Source of the DNA: Candidatus Manganitrophus morganii | Lineage (GTDB): Bacteria; Nitrospirota; Nitrospiria; SBBL01; Manganitrophaceae | Assembly: GCA_021651055.1 (NCBI GenBank) | Contig: JAJHOH010000001.1 | Span: 4,231,059 to 4,287,287 of the forward strand | Direction of reading: 5' to 3' | Length of the DNA: 56,229 nt | In this document: positions 43,026 to 52,040 of the stretch, piece by piece | How positions within the stretch are numbered: the stretch's first letter is position 1 | Layout of the letters: every line of letters starts with the position of its first letter | Program-made: the position numbers and the translations under genes | Notes under the pieces: generated by a model | Seen by the model: the letters and a program-made list of their open reading frames with translations, nothing else | The model's database searches: none | Told to the model about the DNA's origin: nothing

Positions 43026-43986
43026 CCCCGCCGGAGCAGCCATCCCCTCCCTTTCGCTCGCCAAGGTTCTGTTGATCGTCAATCCGGCGGCCGGATCTCG
43101 CTTGAAGAGAAAAAAGCTCGGCCGGATCATCGAACATCTCCGCCGGGCGGCCGCCTCTCACGAGATTATTTACACCACCGCCGTCCGGGACGCCACGCGG
43201 CTCATCAAGGAGAAACGGACGGAAGGATGGACCCTTTTCCTCTGCGCGGGCGGAGACGGCACGATCAACGAGGTCGTGAACGGGATGATCGATGAAGACG
43301 ATCCCGCACCGGATCAAATTCCTTCTCCCCCGCTCGGAATTCTACCGACCGGAACCGGAAACGGACTGGCGCGCGAGATCGGCCTTCCGCTCGATCCCTG
43401 GAAGGCGTATCAGGCCCTTCTGGCCGGAACGGCCAAACCGATTTTTCTCGGCAGAGTCACCCGGCAGGAAAATCCTTCGGGCGCCAAGGCGCATCGTTAC
43501 TTTGTTCTCCTGGCCGGCGCCGGCTTCGACGGGTATGTCAGCGGCCGGGTCGAGCGGCGCAGCGGCCTGCTTCGAAAAATCCCGAAGCTCTGGGTCTATT
43601 TCATTCTCGGTTTTATCGGCCTCTTCACCTATCGTTATCCGACCCTTCGTTTTACAGCCGACGGCGCTTCTTATACCGGCTCGACGGGGGTCGTCGCGCG
43701 GGCAAGGCTGATCGCGGGCCCGTTCATCTTTTCACCCTTATCGGATCTCCGTTCTCGCTCCCTCATCCTCTGTCTCGTCAAACCGGCCGGTCCGCTCGGA
43801 TATTTCGGCATGCTCCCTCCCCTTCTGTTGCGAAGGAAGCCGGGAAAGGACGTTCAATATGTTGAAGGAAGGGTGATTGAAGCGGCGGGAGAAGGGATCA
43901 TTCATGTAGATGGGGAAACGATCGGACCCCTTCCGGCGCGATTTACACGATCGGAGAAACCGATTTTTCTGGTTTATCCAAAATAG
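43009..43986 (+). CDS. Diacylglycerol/lipid kinase-family protein (YegS/LCB5-like)
   Basis: A 325-residue cytoplasmic kinase-like protein. The N-terminal domain shows the strand LLIVNPAAGS, the ATP-binding motif CAGGDGTINEVVNGM, PTGTGNGLAREI and the second strand VLLAGAGFDGYVSG; the C-terminal domain carries IHVDGE. These are the motifs of the DagK/YegS fold. The TTG start at 43009 overlaps the DUF3047 gene; a later start would drop only residues before the fold. Substrate could be diacylglycerol, phosphatidylglycerol or a sphingoid base; undecided. Confidence 0.87.
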   Translation: MEKKNNPAGAAIPSLSLAKVLLIVNPAAGSRLKRKKLGRIIEHLRRAAASHEIIYTTAVRDATRLIKEKRTEGWTLFLCAGGDGTINEVVNGMIDEDDPAPDQIPSPPLGILPTGTGNGLAREIGLPLDPWKAYQALLAGTAKPIFLGRVTRQENPSGAKAHRYFVLLAGAGFDGYVSGRVERRSGLLRKIPKLWVYFILGFIGLFTYRYPTLRFTADGASYTGSTGVVARARLIAGPFIFSPLSDLRSRSLILCLVKPAGPLGYFGMLPPLLLRRKPGKDVQYVEGRVIEAAGEGIIHVDGETIGPLPARFTRSEKPIFLVYPK

Positions 43987-44018
43987 GCCGAAGAAAACCG
44001 AATCCGCTGAAGAGCGCG

Positions 44019-44603
44019 TTAATCTGGGGGATCGATCTGATCGATCGTCAAGACGGAAGCCCCCCCCTTTTTCATCTCTTCGGCTGCTTTTTCGCTGTCG
44101 CCGGGGTGGACGTCGACCCCGCGTGAGGCATCCTTCAAAAAGACCGTCTCGAACCCCGCTTTGAGCGCATCCAGGACGGTGTTCTTCACGCAATAATCGG
44201 TGGCGAGGCCTCCGACAAAGAGCCGTTCAACCTGCTGCCGCCGGAGCCGTTCCGCCAGATCGGTTCCCTGAAAGCCGGAGTATGCTTCTTTGTCGGGATC
44301 GGTTCCTTTTAAGATCATCGCCACATTCTTCGGGAGGGTCAAACGGGGGTGAAATTCGGCCCCCTTTGTTCCTTGCACGCAATGCGCCGGCCAGGGGCCG
44401 CCCCGCTCCTTAAAAGAGAGATGATTTTCCGGGTGCCAATCGCGCGTCGCATAAATCGGCGCGCCGGATCTTGAAAAGAGATCGGCATACCGGTTTAGAA
44501 TGGGAGCCACCGAATCTCCCGCGGGAACCGCCAGCGCGCCTCCCGGACAAAAGTCGTTCTGAACGTCGACCACGATCAATGCGGTTTTGTCGGTGATCTT
44601 CAT
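44019..44603 (-). CDS. pncA: Nicotinamidase/pyrazinamidase
   Basis: A 194-residue cysteine hydrolase that deamidates nicotinamide for NAD salvage. The catalytic Asp is in VDVQNDFCPGGAL, metal His residues are in TRDWHPENHLSF, the Lys in GTDPDKEAYSGF and the Cys in LATDYCVKNTVLDAL. Length is typical. AGAGGAAGGCG precedes the start. It is the only NAD-metabolism gene in the window; if the SIR2-like protein at the right edge consumes NAD, salvage through PncA could matter, but no linkage is seen. Confidence 0.94.
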   Translation of the reverse strand: MKITDKTALIVVDVQNDFCPGGALAVPAGDSVAPILNRYADLFSRSGAPIYATRDWHPENHLSFKERGGPWPAHCVQGTKGAEFHPRLTLPKNVAMILKGTDPDKEAYSGFQGTDLAERLRRQQVERLFVGGLATDYCVKNTVLDALKAGFETVFLKDASRGVDVHPGDSEKAAEEMKKGGASVLTIDQIDPPD

Positions 44604-44669
44604 TCGCCTTCCTCTTCACTCAAAATTATATAAAAATCCAAGGGAGAGGGGCAACGGATTTTCAAGCCC

Positions 44670-44697
44670 TTGATTTTTCGGTCAGTGTCGCTATAAT
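44670..44697 (+). promoter_or_regulatory. Promoter of the first hybrid kinase
   Basis: TTGATT (44670-44675) and a perfect TATAAT (44692-44697) are separated by 16 bp. The ATG at 44696 overlaps the -10 and cannot be translated, which supports the later ATG at 44744. Confidence 0.65.
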
Positions 44698-44743
44698 GAA
44701 TTATCTGCTTAAAATTATACTCAAACAGGGCTATCAGAAATCA

Positions 44744-47695
44744 ATGTTTGAGAAACATCATCGACGCCTGTTGAGATACGGCCTGGGGCCGCTGATCTTG
44801 ATGGTCGCCCTCCTCCTTAAAGAATGGGCGGGTGCCGTCTTCAGTGCGCAAGGGCCTTTCCTCCTTCTTTTTGTCCCGATCCTCATCAGCGCCTGGCACG
44901 GCGGGCCGGGACCCGCCCTCGTAACGACTTTCCTGGCCGCCGCCGCGTCCGATTATTTTTTCCTCCCTCCCCTCCACTCCTTTGGACGATTCGACCGGAG
45001 CGCCCTGACCCAGTTCAGCCTCTTCCTTCTCGAAGGGATCGCGATCAGCTTCTTGGCCGCGGCCATGCATTCCTCCGAACGGCGCGTCGATCGGACGGCT
45101 CCCTCGGAAAAAGCGAATCCGGAACTGCAGAATCAGATCGCCGAAAAGAACCGGACGGAAGAGCAGCTCCGAAGGAGCGAGCATCAACTCGCCATGGCGC
45201 AGGAGATCGCCTCCCTCGGAAGTTGGGAGTGGGATATTCGAGAAAACAAGGTGACCTGGTCGGATGAGCTCTACCGAATCTACGGCCTGAAGCCCCAATC
45301 GTGTGTGATGACTTATGAGATATTTCTCGATCGCGTGCACCCGGACGACCGCTCCCAGACGCAGGAAATGATCAGACGGGCGCTCTCCGACCAACCGTCG
45401 TTCAGCTTTTCTCACCGGATTATTCGTCCCGACGGCGCCGTCCGGACGCTTCAAGCGCGGGGGGAGGTGGATCGGGGTCCGGACGGCCAACCGATAAAAA
45501 TGATCGGCACCGGGCAGGACATTACGGAGCGGAGCGAGGGGGAAGAGGAGTTGCGGCGCGCGGAAGACTTTCTCAACTCCATCGTCGAAAACCTTCCGAA
45601 CATGATTTTCGTGAAAGAGGCGCAGGAGCTTCGGTTCGTGCGATTCAATAAAGCCGGCGAAGCGCTGTTGGGCTACCCCAGAGAGGATTTGATCGGAAAA
45701 AACGACTATGATTTTTTTCCGAAAGAACAGGCCGATTTTTTCGTCTCTAAAGACCGCCAGGTCCTCTATGAGGGCCGTTTGGTGGATATTCCGGAAGAGC
45801 CGATCCAGACAAGGCGCCTCGGCATGAGGATTCTGCATACCAAGAAGATCCCCCTCTACGACAAAGAAGGAAAACCGCTCTACCTCTTGGGCATCTCCGA
45901 AGATATCACCGAGCGAAAGAAGGCCGAGGAAGAAAGGGAGCAACTGGTCCGGGAGCAGACGGCGCGCATCGAAGCCGAAGCGACCCAACAGCGTCTGACC
46001 TTTCTCTCCGAGGCCGGGGCGCTGCTGACCTCCTCCCTCGAATACGAGGCGATCCTCACCCGCCTGGCCGAGTTGGCCGTTCCCCGCCTGGCCGACGGGT
46101 GCACCGTCAGCATCGTCGAGAAGGATGGATCGATCCATCCCGTCGCGTTGTCTCATGTCGATCCGGAAAAAGCGAAACGGCTCCAGGAGCTCCAAGAGCG
46201 TTATCCGATCGATCCGAATCAGGCCGAGGGGGTGCCGGAGGTGCTGCGGTCGGGCCGTCCTGAGATCTACACGGAGATTTCCGACGCGAATCTGGCCGGA
46301 TCCGCCCGGGATGAAGCCCATCTTCGAATGCTGCGGGAGATCGGGCCCCGATCGGTCATGATCGTTCCGCTCATTATCCAGAGTCGTCCGATCGGAGCGA
46401 TGACCTTCCTCTCCGCCGAGTCGGGCCGCATATACAGCCCGAAGGATCTCGCCCTGGCGCAGGACCTTGCCCGGCGGGCCGCCCTCGCCATCGAGAATGC
46501 GCGCCTTTACCGGCAAGCCCAGGAGGCAAACCACGCCAAGGACGAATTTCTGGCGGTGGTCTCCCATGAGCTTCGGACCCCCCTCAATGCCATTTTGGGA
46601 TGGTCCCACATTATGCAAGGAGAGACGCTCGACGCGGAGACGAACCGTCGCGCCCTGGAATCGATTTCAAGAAACGCAACGTCGCAAGCGCAACTGATCG
46701 AGGACCTTCTCGACGTTTCCAGAATCATTACCGGCAAACTCCACATGGAGGTCCGCCAAATCGAGGTCGCCCCGGTTCTCCGCGCGGCCATCGATGCGGT
46801 TCAGCCGGCCGCCGACGCGAAAGGGATTTCCATCACATCGCGCCTCTCCGATCCGTCGATCTCTGTCTTGGGAGATCCCGATCGGCTTCAACAGGTCATT
46901 TGGAATCTGATCTCCAACGCAATCAAATTCACCCCCCGGCAAGGGAGCGTTTCCATTGAGGTGGATCAAATCGATTCCGATGTTCAAATCCGCGTTCGCG
47001 ATACCGGAATAGGGATCGCTCCCGATTTTCTTCCTTATGTGTTCGATCGATTCCGGCAGGCCGACTCCTCGAGCACCCGCACGCATAGCGGCCTCGGCCT
47101 GGGTCTGGCGATTGTCCGCCATCTTGTCGAACTCCACGGAGGAACGGTCTCCGCGGAGAGCCCCGGAAAAGGAAAAGGGGCCGCCTTCACCGTTAAATTA
47201 CCCGGCCGGCCGGTCCGGGTGAACGAGGAGATGCGGCGGCTTTCGACCGCGATGCAACCCGGCAGCCCGGGGAAGCGCCCGGTCCTGCGCCGTGGTTTAC
47301 GGGTGTTGGTTGTGGACGATGAAGCGGACGCGCGCGATCTTGTGATGACGACCCTCAGACAGTGTCAGGCGGAGGTCACGGCGGTCGGATCGGTGAAAGA
47401 AGCGATGAGAGTCATTGCGGAAGCGCGCCCCGATATCCTGGTGAGCGATATCGCCATGCCCGAAGAAGACGGATACGACCTGATTCGAAAAATCCGGGCG
47501 CTGGCGCCGGAGCAAGGGGGGAATATTCCCGCCTTGGCCCTGACGGCCTATTCAAGAACGGAAGATAGCAAGAAAATTCTTTCGGCAGGCTTCCAGACCC
47601 ATCTTTCGAAACCGGTCCAACCGGCGCAGCTCGCGGCCGCCGTTGCCAAGCTCGATGAAAGAAGGGATACCGGCATTTTACTTGAAGTGGAGTGA
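44744..47695 (+). CDS. Membrane hybrid sensor histidine kinase (DUF4118-PAS-PAS-GAF-HisKA-HATPase-REC)
   Basis: A 983-residue hybrid kinase. It begins with a KdpD-type four-helix membrane region (LLRYGLGPLILMVALLLKEW ... FFLPPLHSFG), then two PAS domains (about 130-260 and 270-400), a GAF domain (about 430-590), the phosphodimerization helix with H in VVSHELRTPLNAILGW (about 615), the ATP domain (NLISNAIKFT, GIGIAPDFLPYVFD, GLGLGLAI) and a receiver (VLVVDDEADARDL, SDIAMPEEDGY) at 860-980. ATG 44744 is chosen because the upstream ATG lies in the -10, and it aligns with the paralog's start MFFKLRSKQ. The signal is probably cytoplasmic or redox/ligand-linked through PAS/GAF. Confidence 0.94.
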   Translation: MFEKHHRRLLRYGLGPLILMVALLLKEWAGAVFSAQGPFLLLFVPILISAWHGGPGPALVTTFLAAAASDYFFLPPLHSFGRFDRSALTQFSLFLLEGIAISFLAAAMHSSERRVDRTAPSEKANPELQNQIAEKNRTEEQLRRSEHQLAMAQEIASLGSWEWDIRENKVTWSDELYRIYGLKPQSCVMTYEIFLDRVHPDDRSQTQEMIRRALSDQPSFSFSHRIIRPDGAVRTLQARGEVDRGPDGQPIKMIGTGQDITERSEGEEELRRAEDFLNSIVENLPNMIFVKEAQELRFVRFNKAGEALLGYPREDLIGKNDYDFFPKEQADFFVSKDRQVLYEGRLVDIPEEPIQTRRLGMRILHTKKIPLYDKEGKPLYLLGISEDITERKKAEEEREQLVREQTARIEAEATQQRLTFLSEAGALLTSSLEYEAILTRLAELAVPRLADGCTVSIVEKDGSIHPVALSHVDPEKAKRLQELQERYPIDPNQAEGVPEVLRSGRPEIYTEISDANLAGSARDEAHLRMLREIGPRSVMIVPLIIQSRPIGAMTFLSAESGRIYSPKDLALAQDLARRAALAIENARLYRQAQEANHAKDEFLAVVSHELRTPLNAILGWSHIMQGETLDAETNRRALESISRNATSQAQLIEDLLDVSRIITGKLHMEVRQIEVAPVLRAAIDAVQPAADAKGISITSRLSDPSISVLGDPDRLQQVIWNLISNAIKFTPRQGSVSIEVDQIDSDVQIRVRDTGIGIAPDFLPYVFDRFRQADSSSTRTHSGLGLGLAIVRHLVELHGGTVSAESPGKGKGAAFTVKLPGRPVRVNEEMRRLSTAMQPGSPGKRPVLRRGLRVLVVDDEADARDLVMTTLRQCQAEVTAVGSVKEAMRVIAEARPDILVSDIAMPEEDGYDLIRKIRALAPEQGGNIPALALTAYSRTEDSKKILSAGFQTHLSKPVQPAQLAAAVAKLDERRDTGILLEVE

Positions 47696-47699
47696 AAGG

Positions 47700-49001
47700 C
47701 TAAGCGCGGCCTTCCGCCGCGGGGTGGGTCTCCGAATCGAGGTGACGGTTCATCTCCTCGACATTTTCTTTGAAGGGAGCTTCCCATGTTTTGGGAAGAG
47801 GCTCCCCCCGAACGACGTCGGCGTTTTTCGGATTGATCGGTTTGCCGTGCCGCATGAGGGTATAGTGAAGATGCGGACCGGTGCTTAATCCGGTCGAGCC
47901 GACCCGTCCGATCATCTCTCCCTGCGCGACCTTTTTTCCCTTCCGGATCCCCTCCCCGTAACTTGAAAGATGTCCGTAAAGGGTGCTGTACCCGTTTCGA
48001 TGCTGGATGATGACCGTCTTTCCATGCCCGCCGTTCCAGCCGACGAAGCTGACGGTGCCGTCGCTTGCGGCCATCACCGGTGTGCCGCGGGGGGCGGCAT
48101 AGTCGACTCCCAAATGGGGCCGATTCACCTTGAGGACCGGATGAAAGCGCTTGGTCGTAAATCCGGAGCTGATGTAGCGGTAGCGCAGGGGCGATTTCAA
48201 GAAAGCCTTCTTCAGCGACCTTCCGTTTTCATCGTAGTAATCCCCTTTTCCGCCGTCGTTGGAAAAATGGTAAGCGCGGTAGGTCTCTCCCTCGTTCATC
48301 AGCTCCGCCGCCAATACCCGGCCGGTCCGGAGGATCTTTTCCTCATTTTTAAACACCTCATAAACGACCCGGAAGTGCCCTCCCGATTGGATCTCGGTGC
48401 TGAAGTCGACGTCCCAGGCGAAAATATCCGAAAGATCGAGAATGACTTCCGCCGGCACCCCGGAGCGCCGCGCCGATTCATAGAGGGTGTCTGAGATGAC
48501 TCCGTTGTGACTGACAATGTCTCGTTCGAGAGGGGTTTTCTCTTCGACCACTTGGAACCCGTTCTCCGAGCGCTCCACCTTGAGAGAACGGAACGGGTCG
48601 ATCTGAACCAGCATCTTACCGACCGCTTGAGGGGCTTCCTCCAAGAAGACGATGATCTTTTGCCCGGGGATGATCTTCCTCAGATCGTACACTTTTTTGG
48701 CCGCTTTCATGATATCGAAAATCTCCGCATCGGGAATCCCCAAGACAGAGAGAACCGCAAAAAGCGAATCGCCCGATTTGAACGTATGCTCCTTTACGAT
48801 TTCTTTTACGATTTCTTCGGCGCTCTCCGGGGCCAGGGCGGAGAGGATATCGGGGGCGATCTCGGACGACAATCCCTCGGCCGATTGTTCATTCACCGAG
48901 CCGGTCTCCCCCTCGGGGGCTGAATCACTCTCGGGCAGCCAATGCGACACGAGGTAGAGCGATAAGAAAAAAAGGGTTAATCCGAGTCCGACTTTCCGCA
49001 T
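47700..49001 (-). CDS. Murein M23 metallopeptidase with opacity-associated/LysM-like region
   Basis: A 433-residue envelope protein. An N-terminal hydrophobic helix (VGLGLTLFFLSLYLVSHWL) anchors or secretes it. A LysM/OapA-like region follows, where VKEHTFKSGDSLFAVLSVLG is recognisable. The C-terminal M23 domain (about 280-415) carries HPVLKVNRPHLGVDYAAPRG, VIIQHRNGYSTLYGHLSSYG and STGLSTGPHLHYTLMRHGKP, with the zinc ligands H-x(n)-D and H-x-H. It should cut or remodel peptidoglycan cross-links. Convergent with the first hybrid kinase (4 bp between stops). Confidence 0.93.
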   Translation of the reverse strand: MRKVGLGLTLFFLSLYLVSHWLPESDSAPEGETGSVNEQSAEGLSSEIAPDILSALAPESAEEIVKEIVKEHTFKSGDSLFAVLSVLGIPDAEIFDIMKAAKKVYDLRKIIPGQKIIVFLEEAPQAVGKMLVQIDPFRSLKVERSENGFQVVEEKTPLERDIVSHNGVISDTLYESARRSGVPAEVILDLSDIFAWDVDFSTEIQSGGHFRVVYEVFKNEEKILRTGRVLAAELMNEGETYRAYHFSNDGGKGDYYDENGRSLKKAFLKSPLRYRYISSGFTTKRFHPVLKVNRPHLGVDYAAPRGTPVMAASDGTVSFVGWNGGHGKTVIIQHRNGYSTLYGHLSSYGEGIRKGKKVAQGEMIGRVGSTGLSTGPHLHYTLMRHGKPINPKNADVVRGEPLPKTWEAPFKENVEEMNRHLDSETHPAAEGRA

Positions 49002-49237
49002 AGAACCTCAAACTGATACAGAGCAGTTGATATTATTATATCCGATGCGAGGATTTTAAAACGAGAAAAAAATGAAAAAGCCGCTGCATTGTAACATAAA
49101 AAAAGCCGGATCGATCCATTTTTATTTAAATTTTCTAAAGAGAGTGACGTAGATCATCAAAATGGCGGGGACTCGAAAAGGGCCGATCGTGTTTCTTTAC
49201 CGCCGACTGTGTTATGCTCGGCGCAACGGAGGGATCG

Positions 49238-49954
49238 ATGTTGATCGGGCAACAGCAGCCTTTTTCGACTGTTTTCAATAATCACCTCGGCGCGCCCGCC
49301 GTCTTTTGTCATGAAGCCTATCTTACGTTCGGGACCTGTCAAGCGGTCTCCCCTTCTCTTCGCCTCGGCGGCGGCGATTCTTCTCCCCACCAACTTCATA
49401 TCTCTCGGGAAGACCTTGCCGCAACGCCGGTTGAAACACGCCAGCAGAGAAGCCTCTCCCGGGAGTTTGGGATCGAGCCCTTCTCCTGCGGATACGGCAT
49501 CGAGCAGGTCGGAACCGGGATCGGCATGGGGAATGTTCTTCGGTATGACGCCTACCTCTGTATTTACGAGCGGACCCCCTTGGAATGGCTCTCATTAACC
49601 GAGCAGGCCACCTCCGATCCGGCTTCCGCCGCCCCCTTCGAATGGGAGAAGTTGGGTTGGGCCGACCGTCATCGCGCGGCGCTGTTGATTCCTTATGGAT
49701 ATCTCATCGGTATTCTGCGGATCGATTCAACGCGCGGGCGTCTTTTGCTGACCGGCGGAGCCGCCTCCTCTCCCTCTTTCACCGTCATCCGGGACCGGAT
49801 CTCGTTCAAACCGGCCTCTTCCAAAGGGCTTCCCACGGTCGTTCAAGAGCAGATGTCGGAATCTCCTCTCACTGCTTATGAGCTGAACCGTTTCTCGGAA
49901 TGGAAAGAGTACACCGAGTCGATCGGCCGTCTCTTCATTTTCAGTCGCCCCTGA
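49238..49954 (+). CDS. Unrecognised protein between the two hybrid kinases
   Basis: A 238-residue soluble protein. The start ATG is preceded by CGGAGGGATCG. It has no signal peptide or membrane helix. It begins MLIGQQQPFSTVFNNHLGAP, includes ATPVETRQQRSLSREFGIEP and GYGIEQVGTGIGMGNVLRYD, and ends EWKEYTESIGRLFIFSRP. Codon use resembles its neighbours, which supports coding despite open alternative frames. It lies 72 bp upstream of the second hybrid kinase, on the same strand, and so may be co-transcribed with it. Family not recognised. Confidence 0.7.
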   Translation: MLIGQQQPFSTVFNNHLGAPAVFCHEAYLTFGTCQAVSPSLRLGGGDSSPHQLHISREDLAATPVETRQQRSLSREFGIEPFSCGYGIEQVGTGIGMGNVLRYDAYLCIYERTPLEWLSLTEQATSDPASAAPFEWEKLGWADRHRAALLIPYGYLIGILRIDSTRGRLLLTGGAASSPSFTVIRDRISFKPASSKGLPTVVQEQMSESPLTAYELNRFSEWKEYTESIGRLFIFSRP

Positions 49955-50025
49955 CCCTCCCCTTCTTCCCGTCACTTGCGTTCGCTTCCGCAATTTGCTA
50001 TCGATATAGAAACGAGGTCCGATCG

Positions 50026-51996
50026 ATGTTTTTCAAGCTCAGGAGTAAACAGATCAGAGAGTACCGTCACCCCTTTCTTCGCTACGGGATGGGCGTGCTC
50101 ACGGTGGCCCTGATCCTATCCCTGAAACTCCTCATTGACCCTTTCATCCGCGAGGAGAGCCCCTTTCTTCTTTTCCTCATTGCGGTCATGGTGAGCGCCT
50201 GGTACGGCGGCTTGGGACCGGGGCTGTTGGCAACCGCCCTATCGGCCCTCGTCAGCGATTACGTTTTTCTCGTTCCACATTACGGCTTCCTCGGTTACAC
50301 ACCGGGACAAACGGTCGAGATGGGGCTTTTTATCTTCGAAGGATTGGTCATCAGCGCATTAACCGTCGCGCTTCATTCCGCCAAAAACCAAGCCGAAGCG
50401 AGTATGGAGGAGGCCCGCCATAACGAAGAGACTCGCCGCCAAAGCGAGGAGCGCTTCCGTCTTCTTGTCGACGGGGCGAGAGACTATGCGATTTTTATGC
50501 TTGATGCGGCGGGGCGGGTGATCAACTGGAACGCAGGGGCCGAGCGGATCCAAGTGTACCAAGCGGAAGAGATCCTCGGAAAGCCGATCTCCCATATCTA
50601 TCTTCCCGAACAAGTGCGGCAAGGGAGGCCGGACAAAGCGCTCCAGATTGCCGCGACGGAGGGACGCTTCGAGGAAGAAGATTGGCGGATGCGGAAAGAC
50701 GGATCGATTTTTTGGGCGCTCATGGTGGTCACGGCGCTGCGGGATGCCTCCGGAGGCCTGAGCGGCTACTCGGTGGTGATGCGCGACATCACCGAGCGGA
50801 AGCGGGCGGAAGAGGAACGGAACGATCTTTTGATCCGAGAGCAGAAGGCCCGCCTCGAAGCGGAAGAGGCCAACCGTTCGAAGGATGAATTCCTTGCGAT
50901 GATCTCCCACGAGATTCGAACCCCGTTGAATGCGATCCTCGGTTATTCACAACTGCTCGGCTCCGGCATGTTCAACGAGGAGCAGGCCGCGCGGGCGATC
51001 GAATCGATCGAGCGGAATGCGAAGGCGCAGGCCCAACTGGTCGAAGATCTGCTCGATGTCTCCCGGATTATTACCGGCAAACTTCGCCTTCATCCCAGGC
51101 CGATCGATCTCATTGAAGTGATCGAGGCCGCTGTGGATACCGTCCAGCCGGCGGCGGATGCAAAGGGGATCCGGCTGGAATCGGACCTGGATCCCTCCGC
51201 CGCTCCCTTCGTGGGCGATCCCGATCGGCTCCAGCAAGTGACATGGAATCTTGTTTTAAATGCCGTCAAGTTTACCCCGGAAGGAGGGGAAGTTCGCGTC
51301 GGACTCAAACGGATTCCCCCCTATGTCGCGCTGACGGTCAGCGACACCGGAATCGGCATCCCTCCCGACTTTCTTCCTTTTGTGTTCGAGCGTTTCCGGC
51401 AAGGAGAAGCCTCCCCGAATCGGTCGCACACCGGCCTCGGTTTGGGCTTGTCGATCGTCCGCCACCTCGCGGAGTTGCACGGCGGGAGTGTCCAGGCGAC
51501 CAGTGAAGGAGAGGGTCGAGGGGCGACATTTACCGTGAGGCTCCCCGTCCGGGCGATCCGGACGGGAGGATCAAGCCCGGTGCGTTCCGAGGAAGAATTT
51601 CCGACGATGTTGGAGGGGATCAAAGTGCTCGTGGTGGACGACGAGGCCGATGCCCGGGATCTTGTCACGTTGGTGTTGAAGCAGCGCAAGGCCGAGGTCG
51701 CCGCGGTCGGATCGGCGGAAGAGGCGCGCCGCGCCCTGGATTACCTAAAGCCGGATGTTTTGGTTAGCGATATTGCCATGCCGGAGGTCGATGGATATGC
51801 CTTGATCGGGCGGTTGCGGCAGGAGGAATCGGAGGGACGGCGGCACATTCCGGCCGTCGCGCTGACCGCCTACGGCGGCTTCGAAGATCGACAACAGGCG
51901 TTGATGGCCGGTTTTGATGCTTATCTCGTCAAACCGGTCGATCCCGAACGGCTGGCTAAAGCGCTCTCCGCGCTCGTCCGATCGACCCCGTCTTGA
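50026..51996 (+). CDS. Membrane hybrid sensor histidine kinase (DUF4118-PAS-HisKA-HATPase-REC)
   Basis: A 656-residue paralog of the kinase at 44744. It starts MFFKLRSKQIREYRHPFLRY, followed by a KdpD-like four-helix membrane region (LTVALILSLKLLI, LFLIAVMVSAWYGG), one PAS domain (about 145-260), the phospho-acceptor H in MISHEIRTPLNAILGY (about 292), the ATP domain (NLVLNAVKFT, GIGIPPDFLPFVF, GLGLGLSI) and a C-terminal receiver (VLVVDDEADARDL, SDIAMPEVDGY). It lacks the second PAS and GAF. GAGGTCCGATCG precedes the ATG; the long upstream frame extension is not conserved with the paralog. Confidence 0.94.
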   Translation: MFFKLRSKQIREYRHPFLRYGMGVLTVALILSLKLLIDPFIREESPFLLFLIAVMVSAWYGGLGPGLLATALSALVSDYVFLVPHYGFLGYTPGQTVEMGLFIFEGLVISALTVALHSAKNQAEASMEEARHNEETRRQSEERFRLLVDGARDYAIFMLDAAGRVINWNAGAERIQVYQAEEILGKPISHIYLPEQVRQGRPDKALQIAATEGRFEEEDWRMRKDGSIFWALMVVTALRDASGGLSGYSVVMRDITERKRAEEERNDLLIREQKARLEAEEANRSKDEFLAMISHEIRTPLNAILGYSQLLGSGMFNEEQAARAIESIERNAKAQAQLVEDLLDVSRIITGKLRLHPRPIDLIEVIEAAVDTVQPAADAKGIRLESDLDPSAAPFVGDPDRLQQVTWNLVLNAVKFTPEGGEVRVGLKRIPPYVALTVSDTGIGIPPDFLPFVFERFRQGEASPNRSHTGLGLGLSIVRHLAELHGGSVQATSEGEGRGATFTVRLPVRAIRTGGSSPVRSEEEFPTMLEGIKVLVVDDEADARDLVTLVLKQRKAEVAAVGSAEEARRALDYLKPDVLVSDIAMPEVDGYALIGRLRQEESEGRRHIPAVALTAYGGFEDRQQALMAGFDAYLVKPVDPERLAKALSALVRSTPS

Positions 51997-52040
51997 ACAT
52001 TCCGATCGCGCACTCCCCGTCCCGCAGATAATTGATGATG

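Noticed and set aside
44696-44743. Upstream ATG for the first hybrid kinase
   Set aside because: The ATG overlaps the TATAAT box, so it would not be in the transcript; the paralog aligns with the later ATG.
44741-46618. Long minus-strand open frame opposite the first hybrid kinase
   Set aside because: Antisense to a complete kinase with all motifs; no plausible domain or start signal.
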